Assembly: GCF_041021895.1 (NCBI RefSeq)
Contig: NZ_CP157428.1
Location: forward strand, 1,054,001 to 1,118,000
Length of the DNA stretch: 64,000 nucleotides
Source: Acinetobacter sp. XH1741
GTDB taxonomy: Bacteria > Pseudomonadota > Gammaproteobacteria > Pseudomonadales > Moraxellaceae
Direction: 5' to 3'
This document shows, in pieces, positions 27,559-36,917 of the stretch; the first letter of the stretch is position 1; every line of letters begins with the position of its first letter. The translations under genes were made by a program, and so were the position numbers. The notes below the pieces were generated by a model. The model was given only the letters and a program-made list of their open reading frames with translations. It did not search any database and was not told the origin of the DNA.

Positions 27559-28340
27559 ATCCTAATTCACAGCAGCCAACTGGCTCAAGCTTACCGACTT
27601 CTGCTTTAGGAAATATTCAACGTCCTGGTGAGTATTTACGTCAAATTCGTGTTTCTCAGAAAAAAGAATTAGAGCAAGTATCTTCTGATTTAAATATGCC
27701 GCTTAAAACGCTGAGTGCGTTAGAGCAAGACGATTATAAATCTTTGCCAGAAGCAACTTTTATCAAAGGTTATTATCGTTCTTATGCGAAGTATTTAAAT
27801 GCTGATGCAACTGCAATTATCCAGCGTTTTGATGAGATTTATGCAAACGATACAGGACTTTTGCCAAATCATGCTTTAAACAATTCACCAATTAAAATCA
27901 TGGGTAAACTACCCGGTTCTAATAGTGACCGTAACAAAAAATGGTTAAAGCGTGCGTTGCTTGCGATTTTGATTATTGCTGTCGTGTCATTAATCGTGAT
28001 GGGTGTTCAAAAGTGGACTTCAAATAAAGAAGATGCTGATATGCCAAAAGCAAATCAGTCTAATGTTGAAGTTTTACCTATGAAGGGAAATGACTCTGCA
28101 ACAGCGGGCGATCAATTGGTGTTAAACTTTAACCGTCCAACTTCTGTTCATATTGTAGATGCAACAGGAAAGGTTTTAGCAACGGGTCGTCAGGCATCCA
28201 CTTTAACCTTAAATGGTGAGTCTCCATTCCAGATTCGTCTTGATGATGCAACAGCTGTGTCATTAAGTCTAAACCAAGAACAGATTTCATTGTCTCCATA
28301 TACGGTAAACGGTAAAGCTGAATTCCGTTTATCCCGCTAA
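27549..28340 (+). CDS. rodZ: Cytoskeleton protein RodZ
   Basis: Bitopic inner-membrane protein that links MreB to the elongation machinery and sets cell width. The 263-residue protein has an N-terminal helix-turn-helix (GEYLRQIRVSQKKELEQVSSDLNM, about 26-95), a single membrane segment (LLAILIIAVVSLIVMGV, about 138-157), and a periplasmic DUF4115 beta domain at the C-terminus. It overlaps pilW. Confidence 0.92.
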   Translation: MEINPNSQQPTGSSLPTSALGNIQRPGEYLRQIRVSQKKELEQVSSDLNMPLKTLSALEQDDYKSLPEATFIKGYYRSYAKYLNADATAIIQRFDEIYANDTGLLPNHALNNSPIKIMGKLPGSNSDRNKKWLKRALLAILIIAVVSLIVMGVQKWTSNKEDADMPKANQSNVEVLPMKGNDSATAGDQLVLNFNRPTSVHIVDATGKVLATGRQASTLTLNGESPFQIRLDDATAVSLSLNQEQISLSPYTVNGKAEFRLSR

Positions 28341-28361
28341 TACCATGAGTTGAGCGATACA

Positions 28362-29477
28362 ATGATAGAGAACCCAATTAAACGTCGACCAACACGTAAA
28401 ATTCGTGTTGGTTCGGTCTATGTCGGTGGCGATGCACCTATTAGCGTGCAAAGTATGACAAATACCGAAACTTGCGATGTCGATGCAACTGTGGCTCAGA
28501 TTGAGCGTTGTGTTGATGCAGGTGCAGATATTATGCGTGTTTCAGTGCCTTCTATGGAGGCTGCTGAAGCGTTTGGTGCGATCCGTAAACGTGTTTCAGT
28601 TCCATTAGTGGCTGATATTCACTTTGACCATAGAATTGCTTTGGCAGTTGCAGACTATGGCGCAGACTGTTTGCGTATTAACCCGGGTAATATCGGTTCA
28701 GACCAGAAAGTTCGTGAAGTCGTTGCTGCTGCACGTCATCACGGTATTTCCATGCGTATTGGTGTGAATGCGGGTTCTCTAGAAAAAGATTTACAGAAAA
28801 AATATGGCGAGCCTACAGGGCAGGCACTTCTTGAGTCAGCTTTACGTCATATTGATATTTTAGACCGTCTTGATTTTCATGAGTTTAAAGTTAGTGTCAA
28901 AGCATCAAATGTGTTTTTAACCATGGATGCTTACCGCTTACTCTCTCAGCAAATTGACAATCCATTACATTTAGGCGTAACCGAAGCAGGTATTTACCGT
29001 ACTGGTACTGTGAAGTCAGCAATCGCGCTTGGTGGATTATTGATGGAAGGCATTGGCGATACCATGCGTATTTCGCTTGCTGCTGAACCTGAGGACGAAA
29101 TCAAAATTGGTTTTGATATCTTAAAATCGCTTGGTCTACGCTCTAACGGTATTAACTTTATTGCTTGCCCAAGTTGCTCTCGCCAAGAGTTTAACGTAAT
29201 TCAGGTGATGCAAGCCTTAGAAGAGCGTTTGGAAGATATACGTACACCAATGGACGTTTCGGTCATTGGTTGTAAAGTAAATGGCCCAGGTGAAGCAAAA
29301 GAAGCAGATATTGGGGTTGTCGGGGCTGCGCCTCGCTCATTGGTTTATCGTAATGGTGAAAAAAGCCATTTAATTGATACCAATCAATTGGTTGATGAAA
29401 TCGAAACTATGGTTCGTCAACGTGTTCAAGAGCTTGAAGAAGCTAAATCTAAAGAAATTATTCGTAGTTCATCATGA
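28362..29477 (+). CDS. ispG: 4-hydroxy-3-methylbut-2-enyl-diphosphate synthase
   Basis: Fe-S enzyme of the MEP isoprenoid pathway, converting MEcPP to HMBPP. The 371-residue protein carries [27 protein letters not shown], and the cluster cysteines in CPSCSRQ and CKVNGPGE. I prefer ATG 28362, which gives the usual length; a TTG at 28350 would add four residues. Its stop overlaps the hisS start by 4 bases (ATGA). Confidence 0.96.
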   Translation: MIENPIKRRPTRKIRVGSVYVGGDAPISVQSMTNTETCDVDATVAQIERCVDAGADIMRVSVPSMEAAEAFGAIRKRVSVPLVADIHFDHRIALAVADYGADCLRINPGNIGSDQKVREVVAAARHHGISMRIGVNAGSLEKDLQKKYGEPTGQALLESALRHIDILDRLDFHEFKVSVKASNVFLTMDAYRLLSQQIDNPLHLGVTEAGIYRTGTVKSAIALGGLLMEGIGDTMRISLAAEPEDEIKIGFDILKSLGLRSNGINFIACPSCSRQEFNVIQVMQALEERLEDIRTPMDVSVIGCKVNGPGEAKEADIGVVGAAPRSLVYRNGEKSHLIDTNQLVDEIETMVRQRVQELEEAKSKEIIRSSS

Positions 29478-30766
29478 GTTCAATTGTCGCAATCAAAGGT
29501 TTTAATGACGTTTTACCAACGCAAACAGCAGCGTGGAGACGTCTCGAGCAGCATTTAGCATCGTTAATGGATGCTTATGGGTATCAACAAATTCGTTTGC
29601 CGATCGTTGAACAAACGGGACTGTTTAAACGTGCTATTGGTGATGCAACCGATATCGTTGAAAAAGAAATGTATACGTTCTTCGATAAAGGAAACCCACC
29701 TGAATCACTGACTTTACGTCCAGAAGGTACAGCAGGTTGTGTTCGCGCGTTGGTTGAACATAACTTGTTGCGTGGTGCTACGCCGCGTGTGTGGTATATG
29801 GGACCTATGTTCCGTTATGAAAAACCACAAAAAGGTCGTTACCGCCAGTTCCATCAGTTCGGTGTAGAAACTTTTGGTGTAGCGACTCCTGATATCGATG
29901 CAGAACTAATTCTGTTGACAGCTCGTTTGTGGAAACGTATGGGCGTTGATCACATGGTTCAGCTTGAGTTGAATACTTTGGGTGAAACAGATGAGCGTAC
30001 AGAATACCGTAACGCGTTGGTTACGTTCTTAAATGAACATAAAGATGCTCTGGATGAAGATTCACAGCGTCGTTTAACGACTAACCCATTACGTATTTTA
30101 GATTCTAAAATTGAATCGACCCAGAAAATTCTGGAAAACGCGCCGAAACTACATGACTTCTTAAAAGAAGACAGTTTAAGCCACTTCCAGCAATTACAAG
30201 ATTATTTGACTGCTGCTGGCGTTAAATTTGTAATTAACCAAAAATTGGTACGTGGTCTAGATTACTACAATAAAACTGTTTTTGAGTGGACAACGACAGC
30301 TTTAGGTTCACAAGGCACAGTATGTGCAGGCGGTCGCTATGATGGTCTGGTTGGGCAGTTAAAAGGTAAAGCTGATCAGTCTGTTCCTGCTGTTGGTTTT
30401 GCAATGGGGATGGAGCGTTTATTGCTTCTACTTGAGCAAGTTGAACAAGCTGAAACTGTACGCGATTGTGAAGTTTTCTTGGTTGCAGAACCTGCTTATC
30501 AAGCTAAAGCATTGGTTTTGGCAGAGCAATTACGTGATCAGTTAGAAGCTGCTAATAGCAATGTTCGCATTAAAACGGGTTCACAAGGCAGCATGAAGAG
30601 TCAGATGAAAAAAGCTGATCAGGCTGGGGCTGTTTACGCCATGATTTTAGGTGAGCGTGAATGGGAAGCACAGCAGCTTGCTATCAAAGAGTTAGCAACA
30701 GCTGAGCAGACACAAGTTGCCTTAGCTGAACTCGTACCATTCTTAATTGAAAAATTTACAAAATAA
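29474..30766 (+). CDS. hisS: Histidyl-tRNA synthetase
   Basis: Class II aminoacyl-tRNA synthetase of 430 residues. It has motif 2 ([25 protein letters not shown]), the histidine A motif LVRGLDYYN, motif 3 ([12 protein letters not shown]), and a C-terminal anticodon-binding domain (about 335-425). The ATGA overlap with ispG suggests coupled translation. Confidence 0.98.
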   Translation: MSSIVAIKGFNDVLPTQTAAWRRLEQHLASLMDAYGYQQIRLPIVEQTGLFKRAIGDATDIVEKEMYTFFDKGNPPESLTLRPEGTAGCVRALVEHNLLRGATPRVWYMGPMFRYEKPQKGRYRQFHQFGVETFGVATPDIDAELILLTARLWKRMGVDHMVQLELNTLGETDERTEYRNALVTFLNEHKDALDEDSQRRLTTNPLRILDSKIESTQKILENAPKLHDFLKEDSLSHFQQLQDYLTAAGVKFVINQKLVRGLDYYNKTVFEWTTTALGSQGTVCAGGRYDGLVGQLKGKADQSVPAVGFAMGMERLLLLLEQVEQAETVRDCEVFLVAEPAYQAKALVLAEQLRDQLEAANSNVRIKTGSQGSMKSQMKKADQAGAVYAMILGEREWEAQQLAIKELATAEQTQVALAELVPFLIEKFTK

Positions 30767-30794
30767 ACTGAAACATCTGGAAAAGGACAATCAC

Positions 30795-31493
30795 ATGAGC
30801 TTAAGTGATGAAGAACAATTCGACAGCTTAAAGTCGTTCGCCAAAAAATATGGTTCTGCCATGATTAGCGGGATTCTCATTGCATTGATTGCCTTTTTTG
30901 GGTGGGAATATTGGCAAAAAAGAAATCTTGCAACAAGCCAAACACAAACTGCAAAAGTACAGCAGTTAATGGATGAGGCGAATGCAACAGCTGATAATCC
31001 AAATGCTTTAGCTTCAGTAACAGCTTCGGCAGATAAAGTTGTAAAAGATGATATTGATTCAGTTCAAGCGATACAAACTCAATTCGTGTTGGCAAAGCTT
31101 GCTTATGAAAAGCAAGATTATGCTGCTGCTGAAAAAGCACTGAAGAGAGTTGAAAATGCAAAAGTAAAAGATGACGGATTGATTCAAGTTGTAAAATTGC
31201 GTTTGGCAGATGCACAATTAGCGCAAAACAAATATGATGAAGCTCTAAAAACATTGTCTGGTAATGTCGATCCGGCATTCAAAGCAACAGTAGAAGAGTT
31301 ACGTGGTGATATCTTTGTTGCGAAGAAAGATATTGATTCTGCTAAAAAAGCGTATCAAGCTGCATGGGATTCGTTACTGGAACGTAAACAAGAGCGACAA
31401 ATTTTACAAATTAAACTCGAAAGTGTTGGCGTTTTAGTTGAAGATCCACAGATTGAGCGCCCAATTTTGGAAACACAGGTGGAAGAGTCTTAA
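30795..31493 (+). CDS. yfgM: YfgM family membrane-anchored TPR protein
   Basis: Inner-membrane protein of 232 residues with a short cytoplasmic N-terminus, one membrane segment (AMISGILIALIAFFGWEYW, about 21-39), and a periplasmic TPR_21-like domain. In E. coli the homologue binds SecYEG and PpiD. Start ATG 30795 is set by AAAAGGACA upstream; 16 more residues from 30747 would overlap hisS. Its stop shares a base with the bamB start (TAATG). Confidence 0.88.
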   Translation: MSLSDEEQFDSLKSFAKKYGSAMISGILIALIAFFGWEYWQKRNLATSQTQTAKVQQLMDEANATADNPNALASVTASADKVVKDDIDSVQAIQTQFVLAKLAYEKQDYAAAEKALKRVENAKVKDDGLIQVVKLRLADAQLAQNKYDEALKTLSGNVDPAFKATVEELRGDIFVAKKDIDSAKKAYQAAWDSLLERKQERQILQIKLESVGVLVEDPQIERPILETQVEES

Positions 31494-32638
31494 TGAATCA
31501 GAAATTCAAACTGCCTTTGGCAATTGCAATCGCATCGGCTGTACTGGTGGGATGTTCTAGCAACAAAGTAAAAGAACCAAAACCAAATCCACTACCGAAA
31601 TTGACTGAGTCGAAAAAGACTTTAGTACCCGTGTTTTCGCGCAGTGTCTCTTCTACGAATAAGGCAGATCCATTACGTTTACAACTTGATGCTAGTGATG
31701 GCGTCGTTTTTACGCTTGACCCTAAAGGCGAAGTTGCTGCATATCGCGGTAAACAACGTGTTTGGGAGAAAAAAGTGAGTAAGCTAGGCTTGAGCTCTGG
31801 TGTTGAAGCCGCTGAAGGTATTGTGGTTGTTGGTAACAGTAAGGGTCAGTTATTTGCTTTAGATCAAGCGACAGGCGAGCAAAAATGGACAGCACAATTA
31901 TCTGGTGCATTATTAAGTCCATCTTTAGTTCAGTCTGGACGTGTGATTACGATTGCCAACGACGGTACTGTATTTGCACATGATGCATCATCAGGACAAC
32001 AAGTTTGGGCATATAAATTACCAAATGTTCAGTTCAGTTTGCGCGGTCAACCATCACCTGTAAGTCTTGATTCGCGTACTGTGTTAATTGCTTCAGCAAA
32101 TGCATATGTTTATGCGATTGATATTATTAGCGGTATTCCTCGTTTCCAACGTCGTGTTGCTGTAAGTGAAGGTCGCTCTGATATTCAGCGTCTGATTGAT
32201 ATTGATGGCGATCCAGTTGTTGTAGGTCAGCTCATGGTTACAACGAGCTTCCAAGGGCAAGTAACTGTTACTGATATTGCTTCTCAACGTGTGGTTTGGA
32301 GTGAAGACTCAAGCAGCACGAAGCGTCCAGAAGTTTATGACAATAAAGTATTTGTCTCATCAGCTGATGGTAAGTTGACTGCTTATGATTTATCTACAGG
32401 CGAAAAGCTTTGGGAAAATGAAAGTCTCTTAAATCGTCATTTAAGTAATCCTGTTGTGTTAGGCCAAGACTTAATTGTGGGTGATTTGGATGGTGTTTTA
32501 CATCTTATTGACCCGGCAACAGGTAAGCTAATAGGTCGTTCGAAGACAAGTGGTGAGGTTAATACATTACGTGTTATTGAGAACCAACTTTACGTTTCGA
32601 CCCGAAAAGGCGATTTAAGTATTTGGCAGAATCGTTAA
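31493..32638 (+). CDS. bamB: Outer membrane protein assembly factor BamB
   Basis: Outer-membrane lipoprotein of the BAM complex, which folds beta-barrel proteins. The 381-residue protein has lipobox LVGCS, then an eight-bladed PQQ-type beta-propeller with repeated AYDLSTGEKLWE / ALDQATGEQKW motifs. It overlaps yfgM by one base, and der follows after a terminator. Confidence 0.95.
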   Translation: MNQKFKLPLAIAIASAVLVGCSSNKVKEPKPNPLPKLTESKKTLVPVFSRSVSSTNKADPLRLQLDASDGVVFTLDPKGEVAAYRGKQRVWEKKVSKLGLSSGVEAAEGIVVVGNSKGQLFALDQATGEQKWTAQLSGALLSPSLVQSGRVITIANDGTVFAHDASSGQQVWAYKLPNVQFSLRGQPSPVSLDSRTVLIASANAYVYAIDIISGIPRFQRRVAVSEGRSDIQRLIDIDGDPVVVGQLMVTTSFQGQVTVTDIASQRVVWSEDSSSTKRPEVYDNKVFVSSADGKLTAYDLSTGEKLWENESLLNRHLSNPVVLGQDLIVGDLDGVLHLIDPATGKLIGRSKTSGEVNTLRVIENQLYVSTRKGDLSIWQNR

Positions 32639-32651
32639 TTTCGTTCGCTTG

Positions 32652-32660
32652 TGCTAAAAT
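32652..32660 (+). promoter_or_regulatory. Extended -10 promoter upstream of der
   Basis: TGC TAAAAT at 32652-32660 is an extended -10 element just past the bamB stop codon. No good -35 is visible. Transcripts from here would run through the hairpin at 32694-32727 before der. Confidence 0.45.
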
Positions 32661-32693
32661 AGCCGCTTAACAAATTACGCTGTTAAAAAATAT

Positions 32694-32737
32694 CGGGGTG
32701 TTTGAATTAAATCAGTTCAAAGCCCCGTCTTTTATTA
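32694..32737 (+). terminator. Terminator or attenuator between bamB and der
   Basis: CGGGG plus TTTGAA pair with TTCAAA plus CCCCG in a long stem with a small bulge and a 9-base loop, followed by TCTTTTATT. It ends the bamB operon. If the extended -10 at 32652 is used, it lies in the der leader. Confidence 0.7.
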
Positions 32738-32787
32738 TGGTCATATCTGACCTTAAAATATATCTCCTGTATTGTTTCTAATGCTCA

Positions 32788-32804
32788 AGCCATGAGATAT
32801 GGCT
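32788..32804 (+). promoter_or_regulatory. Small hairpin in the der leader
   Basis: AGCCAT and ATGGCT pair around GAGAT, ending about 22 bases before the der start codon. It could influence translation of der. Confidence 0.25.
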
Positions 32805-32826
32805 GGTCTTGAATTAAGGTTATTGT

Positions 32827-34236
32827 ATGAAACCCGTTATTGCGCTCATTGGTCGTCCGAATGTCGGAAAATCAACGTTATTTAACCAGATTACCAAGAG
32901 TCGTGATGCACTTGTAGCCGACTTCGCGGGTCTGACTCGTGACCGTAAATATGGTGATGCGACTTATCAAAATAAGTCGTTCATTGTCGTTGATACTGGC
33001 GGTATCGGTGAAAGTGAAGGCGGCATCGATAACTACATGGCCGAGCAGTCAAAAACAGCGATTAACGAAGCAGATATTATTATTTTTGTGGTTGATGCTC
33101 GTGCTGGATTGTTAGCTTCTGATGAGCAGATTGCCCGTGAACTTCGTACATTAGGTAAGAAAATTTATCTTGTTGCGAACAAGGTAGATGGTGTTCATGC
33201 TGAAGCCGCTCTCGTTGAGTTTTACAAGCTTGGTATGGGCGAACCATTACAAGTTGCGGCGAGCCATGGTCGTGGCGTACAGCAAATGCTGGAAGACGTA
33301 CTTGCAGAAGTTCCAGAAGATGAAAATCCGGAAGAGCATGACAGAGATACGGGCTTACGTTTAGCGATTATTGGTCGTCCAAACGTTGGTAAGTCAACAT
33401 TAGTAAACCGCCTACTTGGTGAAGACCGTGTGGTAGCATTTGACCAACCGGGTACAACTCGTGACTCTATTTATATTCCATTTGAGCGTGAAGGTCGTAA
33501 ATACACATTAATCGATACAGCAGGTGTGCGTCGTAAAGGTAAAGTTGATGAAATGATTGAGAAGTTCTCAATCGTGAAAACTTTACAAGCAATGAAAGAT
33601 GCGCACGTTGTAGTTGTTGTGGTTGATGCACGCGAAGGTATTGTTGAGCAAGACTTACATTTAATTGGCTATGCGCTTGAAGCTGGGCGTGCCATGGTTA
33701 TTGCGATCAACAAATGGGACAACATGTCTGAATATGACCGCAAGCAGTGTAAGCTTGACGTTGAGCGCCGTTTTGACTTTATTCCTTGGGCAAAAATCCA
33801 TTTAATTTCTGCACTGCATGGAACAGGGGTAGGTGAGTTATATCCTTCTATCCACCGTGCTTATGAGTCTGCAAACTTAAAAGTATCACCAGCTAAATTG
33901 ACTCAAATTTTGAGTGATGCGACAGAAGCACATCAACCACCAATGATTAGCGGCCGCCGTATTAAAATGCGTTATGCGCATATGGGCGGACAGAACCCAC
34001 CGACTATTGTAATCCATGGTAATAAGGTTGATAAAACACCTGCAGACTATCGCCGTTACTTAGAAAACGTATTCCGTAAAGTGTATAAACTTGAAGGTAC
34101 GCCAGTTCGTATTGACTTTAAAACCTCTGAAAACCCATTTGAAGGTCGTAAGAGCCAAATTGATGAGCGTACTGCTGCACGTCGTCGTCGTTATATTCAG
34201 AAATTCAAAAAAGCGGAAAAGAAATTTAACCGTTAA
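32827..34236 (+). CDS. der: Ribosome biogenesis GTPase Der (EngA)
   Basis: Essential double-GTPase needed for 50S subunit maturation. The 469-residue protein has two tandem G domains, with GRPNVGKST at residues 8-16 and again at about 182-190, DTGG and DTAG switch II motifs, NKVD and NKWD, and a C-terminal KH-like RNA-binding domain. The basic tail ([17 protein letters not shown]) fits ribosome binding. A strong terminator follows and forms the left border of the polyketide cluster. Confidence 0.97.
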   Translation: MKPVIALIGRPNVGKSTLFNQITKSRDALVADFAGLTRDRKYGDATYQNKSFIVVDTGGIGESEGGIDNYMAEQSKTAINEADIIIFVVDARAGLLASDEQIARELRTLGKKIYLVANKVDGVHAEAALVEFYKLGMGEPLQVAASHGRGVQQMLEDVLAEVPEDENPEEHDRDTGLRLAIIGRPNVGKSTLVNRLLGEDRVVAFDQPGTTRDSIYIPFEREGRKYTLIDTAGVRRKGKVDEMIEKFSIVKTLQAMKDAHVVVVVVDAREGIVEQDLHLIGYALEAGRAMVIAINKWDNMSEYDRKQCKLDVERRFDFIPWAKIHLISALHGTGVGELYPSIHRAYESANLKVSPAKLTQILSDATEAHQPPMISGRRIKMRYAHMGGQNPPTIVIHGNKVDKTPADYRRYLENVFRKVYKLEGTPVRIDFKTSENPFEGRKSQIDERTAARRRRYIQKFKKAEKKFNR

Positions 34237-34250
34237 TCTGTATAAATGTA

Positions 34251-34282
34251 AAAAAGCCCAAAGTCTTCTTTGGGCTTTTTTT
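34251..34282 (+). terminator. Terminator of der
   Basis: AAAAAGCCCAAAG and CTTTGGGCTTTTTTT form a strong hairpin with a TCTT loop. It isolates the polyketide cluster from upstream transcription. Confidence 0.92.
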
Positions 34283-34341
34283 ACAAAGAATTAAGACAGA
34301 TCAAAGATTTATGCAAAAGTGTGAATGATAAACGTAATTTT

Positions 34342-34369
34342 TTGTAAATTTCATAACGAATGCTATAAT
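34342..34369 (+). promoter_or_regulatory. Near-consensus promoter of the aryl-polyene-type cluster
   Basis: TTGTAA (34342-34347) and TGC TATAAT (34361-34369) are spaced by 16 bases. The -10 hexamer is perfect and extended. Transcription would start near 34376, about 57 bases before the first cluster gene. No obvious operator is seen, suggesting a fairly strong basal promoter. Confidence 0.6.
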
Positions 34370-34407
34370 CCGTTTTTTTATAAAATAATCTATATTCCGA
34401 AAGAATA

Positions 34408-34431
34408 ATGCTGCTTAAGGTTCTTTTTTAG
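34408..34431 (+). other. Possible 7-codon leader ORF before the first cluster gene
   Basis: ATG at 34408 opens a seven-codon frame (MLLKVLF) that ends with TAG at 34429-34431, one base before the ATG of the chain-length-factor gene. The main gene has only a weak, distant AAGG, so terminating ribosomes could reinitiate there. Speculative. Confidence 0.25.
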
Positions 34432-34432
34432 C

Positions 34433-35047
34433 ATGGTAACATTACATCTTGCCCAGTTAACGCTTACACATGCCCAACCTTCCTATGCGGCACTTGAGTG
34501 TATTCCCTCTATGCAAAGAAGGCGTCTGTCATCTTTAGCTAAATTAGCACTCAATAGTGCAATTAGCGCATTAGATGGGCAACGTGTGGATTATATTGTT
34601 TGGGTATCACGTTATGGTGATGAGGCTAAAACATTAGGAATATTGCAAGATGTTCTGCAAGGTCAAACACCATCTCCTACGCAGTTCTCTACCTCAGTTC
34701 ATAATGCGATATCTGGTTTATATTCTATTTTATGTCAGGATGATACCCCGTCTACTAGTTTAAGTTGTTCATGGACCGAAGGTCTAATAGAAGCGTATGC
34801 TGCATTAAAAGCTTTACCGGCTATTCAACAGGTTTTAGTTGTTGCTTACGATGAGCCGCTACCTAAAATTTATAGTGAGTCTATTGATTTTCCTGCCTAT
34901 GCAATGGCTGCTTTAGTAAGTTTAGATCAGCCTAATTTACAGTTTACTGAATGGTCACCTACAGATGAATTAGATGGTTTGGCATTTTCTCGGTTTTGGC
35001 AAAGTGCTGATCTTTCTATGTCTGAATATGGGTGGAAGAAATGCTAA
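34433..35047 (+). CDS. Ketosynthase-like chain-length factor of the APE-type PKS
   Basis: Protein of 204 residues resembling the beta-ketoacyl synthase chain-length-factor family (Ketoacyl-synt_2), through segments such as TSVHNAISGLYSI and SLSCSWTEGLIEAYAAL. It lacks the full Cys-His-His triad, so it should be a non-catalytic partner of one of the ketosynthases downstream and limit polyene length. In characterised aryl polyene clusters this role is given to ApeC, as I recall. It is first in the operon, and its stop overlaps the next start. Confidence 0.78.
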   Translation: MVTLHLAQLTLTHAQPSYAALECIPSMQRRRLSSLAKLALNSAISALDGQRVDYIVWVSRYGDEAKTLGILQDVLQGQTPSPTQFSTSVHNAISGLYSILCQDDTPSTSLSCSWTEGLIEAYAALKALPAIQQVLVVAYDEPLPKIYSESIDFPAYAMAALVSLDQPNLQFTEWSPTDELDGLAFSRFWQSADLSMSEYGWKKC

Positions 35048-35835
35048 ATCTTAAAAATCTAAAGCAAAAAAGTAATTATTGTTGGCGTGTAGCTGCTACA
35101 GGTTTTAGTTTTGCAAGTTTTGGTATAGGTGGGATGGCAATTGCGGCAGTCATTGCACCTGCATTGAAAGTGACCACATCAGATCCAGAAAAACGCCAAC
35201 AATATGCACAAAGTATAATTAAGCATAGTTTTAAAGGCTTTACTGAAATGATGGTTAAGCTTGGGATTATGACCTATTCAGTAGAAGGCTTGGAAAAATT
35301 AGAAAATAGTCGCCAAGAACTTGTGATTGCCAACCATCCGACTTTAATTGATGTTGTAGTACTAATTGGTATGATGCAGCAAGCTAATTGTGTGGTGAAA
35401 CAATCTCTTTGGACGAATCCTTTTACTAAAGGACCAGTACAAAGTGCAGGTTATATTTTAAATGCTGGTTCTAAGCAGTTTGTCGAGGATTGTGTTTCTC
35501 GGCTAAAAGAGGATAATGCCGCTTCTCTTTTGATCTTTCCGGAAGGTACTCGGACTGAAAAAGGGGTGACTCTAAATGAGTTTCAGCGAGGTGCAGCAAA
35601 TATTGCCATTCGTGCAAATGTACCAATTCGCCCAGTAGTGATTACATGTGCTCCATCTACATTAACCAAAAATGAAAAATGGTATCACGTACCATCTCGA
35701 CCATTTCATATAGAAGTGAAGGTACTAGATGCAGTGTATGTAAAAGATCTATTAGAAGATTTAACGGTAGGACCTAAACAAGTTCGTGAGTTAAGTCGCA
35801 GTTTTTACAAAATTTTTGATGAAGAGTTATCTTAA
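35041..35835 (+). CDS. PlsC-like 1-acylglycerol-3-phosphate O-acyltransferase family
   Basis: LPLAT-family acyltransferase of 264 residues with the HX4D motif (NHPTLID, His99-Asp104) and FPEGTR at 166-171. There is one hydrophobic N-terminal segment. In the APE context it probably transfers an acyl or polyene chain to a glycerol or lipid acceptor, anchoring the pigment in membrane. Start ATG 35041 is chosen because it follows GGAAGA; a GTG at 35032 is possible. It overlaps the chain-length-factor gene by 7 bases. Confidence 0.82.
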   Translation: MLNLKNLKQKSNYCWRVAATGFSFASFGIGGMAIAAVIAPALKVTTSDPEKRQQYAQSIIKHSFKGFTEMMVKLGIMTYSVEGLEKLENSRQELVIANHPTLIDVVVLIGMMQQANCVVKQSLWTNPFTKGPVQSAGYILNAGSKQFVEDCVSRLKEDNAASLLIFPEGTRTEKGVTLNEFQRGAANIAIRANVPIRPVVITCAPSTLTKNEKWYHVPSRPFHIEVKVLDAVYVKDLLEDLTVGPKQVRELSRSFYKIFDEELS

Positions 35836-35836
35836 A

Positions 35837-36097
35837 ATGAGCAATCTTGCTGATGAACTAAAGCAAATGATTATTGATGTTTTAGCACTAGAAGATATTA
35901 CTATTGCCGATATTGATACAGAAGCTCCATTATTTGGAGAAGGTTTAGGATTAGACTCGATTGATGCCCTTGAGTTAGGGCTTGCTTTGAAAAAACGTTA
36001 CAACATCCATTTAAGTGCAGAATCGGATGAGACCAAACAGCACTTTAAATCAGTTCAAAGTTTGGTTGCGTTGGTCGAAGCGCAGCAGCAAGCATAA
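35837..36097 (+). CDS. Acyl carrier protein 1 of the cluster
   Basis: Acidic, helical carrier protein of 86 residues. The phosphopantetheine attachment is Ser41 in GLGLDSIDALEL. It should carry the growing aryl polyene or the starter. Start ATG 35837 lies one base after the upstream stop; an in-frame start at 35816 would overlap the acyltransferase gene. Confidence 0.92.
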   Translation: MSNLADELKQMIIDVLALEDITIADIDTEAPLFGEGLGLDSIDALELGLALKKRYNIHLSAESDETKQHFKSVQSLVALVEAQQQA

Positions 36098-36108
36098 GGA
36101 GTGTGATG

Positions 36109-36357
36109 ATGTTATCTCAAGAACAAGTATTGGCAAAACTCCGTGAATGGATGGAAGACTTATTTGAAATCGAACCTGAGTCTGTACAGTTAGATTCAAA
36201 CTTATATTCAGATCTAGACGTAGACAGTATCGATGCAGTCGATTTAGTGGTTAAGATTAAGGAGTTGACGGGTAAGCAAGTAAAACCTGAAGACTTTAAA
36301 AATGTAAGAACTGTATTAGATGTTGTGACTGTTATTCAGAATATGACTGCTGAATGA
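36109..36357 (+). CDS. Acyl carrier protein 2 of the cluster
   Basis: Second carrier protein, about 82 residues, with attachment Ser40 in DLDVDSIDAVDL. AAGGAG at 36096-36101 favours ATG 36109 (7-base spacing) over GTG 36103 or ATG 36106. Two distinct carriers in tandem are typical of aryl polyene clusters (ApeE/ApeF). They differ clearly in sequence, so they are probably specialised, for instance starter versus chain elongation. Confidence 0.92.
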   Translation: MLSQEQVLAKLREWMEDLFEIEPESVQLDSNLYSDLDVDSIDAVDLVVKIKELTGKQVKPEDFKNVRTVLDVVTVIQNMTAE

Positions 36358-36908
36358 AAATCTTGATTAAAGGGATAATTACAGCACTTTTTGTGTTGTA
36401 TCCCTTTATTGTTGGCTGGAGTTTATCGCACGGACAATTTGTCTGGGTAAGTGTATTACTTATTGGGCTAGGTGTTTTACGTTTATTGAGTAAAGGTAAT
36501 CACCTTTTATGGCCTTTAACCAGCCTTGCTATTATTTGTGGTGGCTTAAGTTTACTACTACATGATCATGCATGGTTAAAGCTTTATCCAGTTGGGATGA
36601 GTTTAGGTGCTTTAGGTATTTTTGCATTCACCTTAATTAAACCTCCTTCTATGATTGAGCGTTTTGCTCGCTTGGTTGAACCTGATTTACCACCATCAGG
36701 TGTTCATTGGACCAGGCAGGTTACAAAAGTCTGGTGCGTTTTCTTTTTATGTAATGCATTAATTGCATTAATTACGGTTTTTTTTACTTCGACTCAAATT
36801 TGGGTCATTTATAATGGTTTTATTTCTTATGTGCTGATGGGCATGTTATTCCTAGGCGAATTTATTTTGCGCAAAAGACATCAGCGTTTACATTCTTCAA
36901 ATCACTAA
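36354..36908 (+). CDS. Integral membrane protein of the APE-type cluster (COG4648-like)
   Basis: A 184-residue hydrophobic protein with about five or six membrane segments and few polar loops (SKGNHLLWPLTSL, LIKPPSMIERFARLVEPDLPPSG). The segment around RFARLVEPDLPPSGVHWTRQVTKVWC resembles a conserved membrane protein found beside APE acyl carrier proteins. Its role is unknown; assembly of the enzymes at the membrane is possible. It overlaps ACP2 by 4 bases (ATGA). Confidence 0.75.
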   Translation: MKILIKGIITALFVLYPFIVGWSLSHGQFVWVSVLLIGLGVLRLLSKGNHLLWPLTSLAIICGGLSLLLHDHAWLKLYPVGMSLGALGIFAFTLIKPPSMIERFARLVEPDLPPSGVHWTRQVTKVWCVFFLCNALIALITVFFTSTQIWVIYNGFISYVLMGMLFLGEFILRKRHQRLHSSNH

Positions 36909-36917
36909 TTCAAAATT

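Noticed and set aside
30877..31278. A 133-codon minus-strand frame inside yfgM
   Set aside because: It is a Leu/His/Gln-rich shadow of the alanine- and lysine-rich yfgM coding strand and has no recognisable domain.
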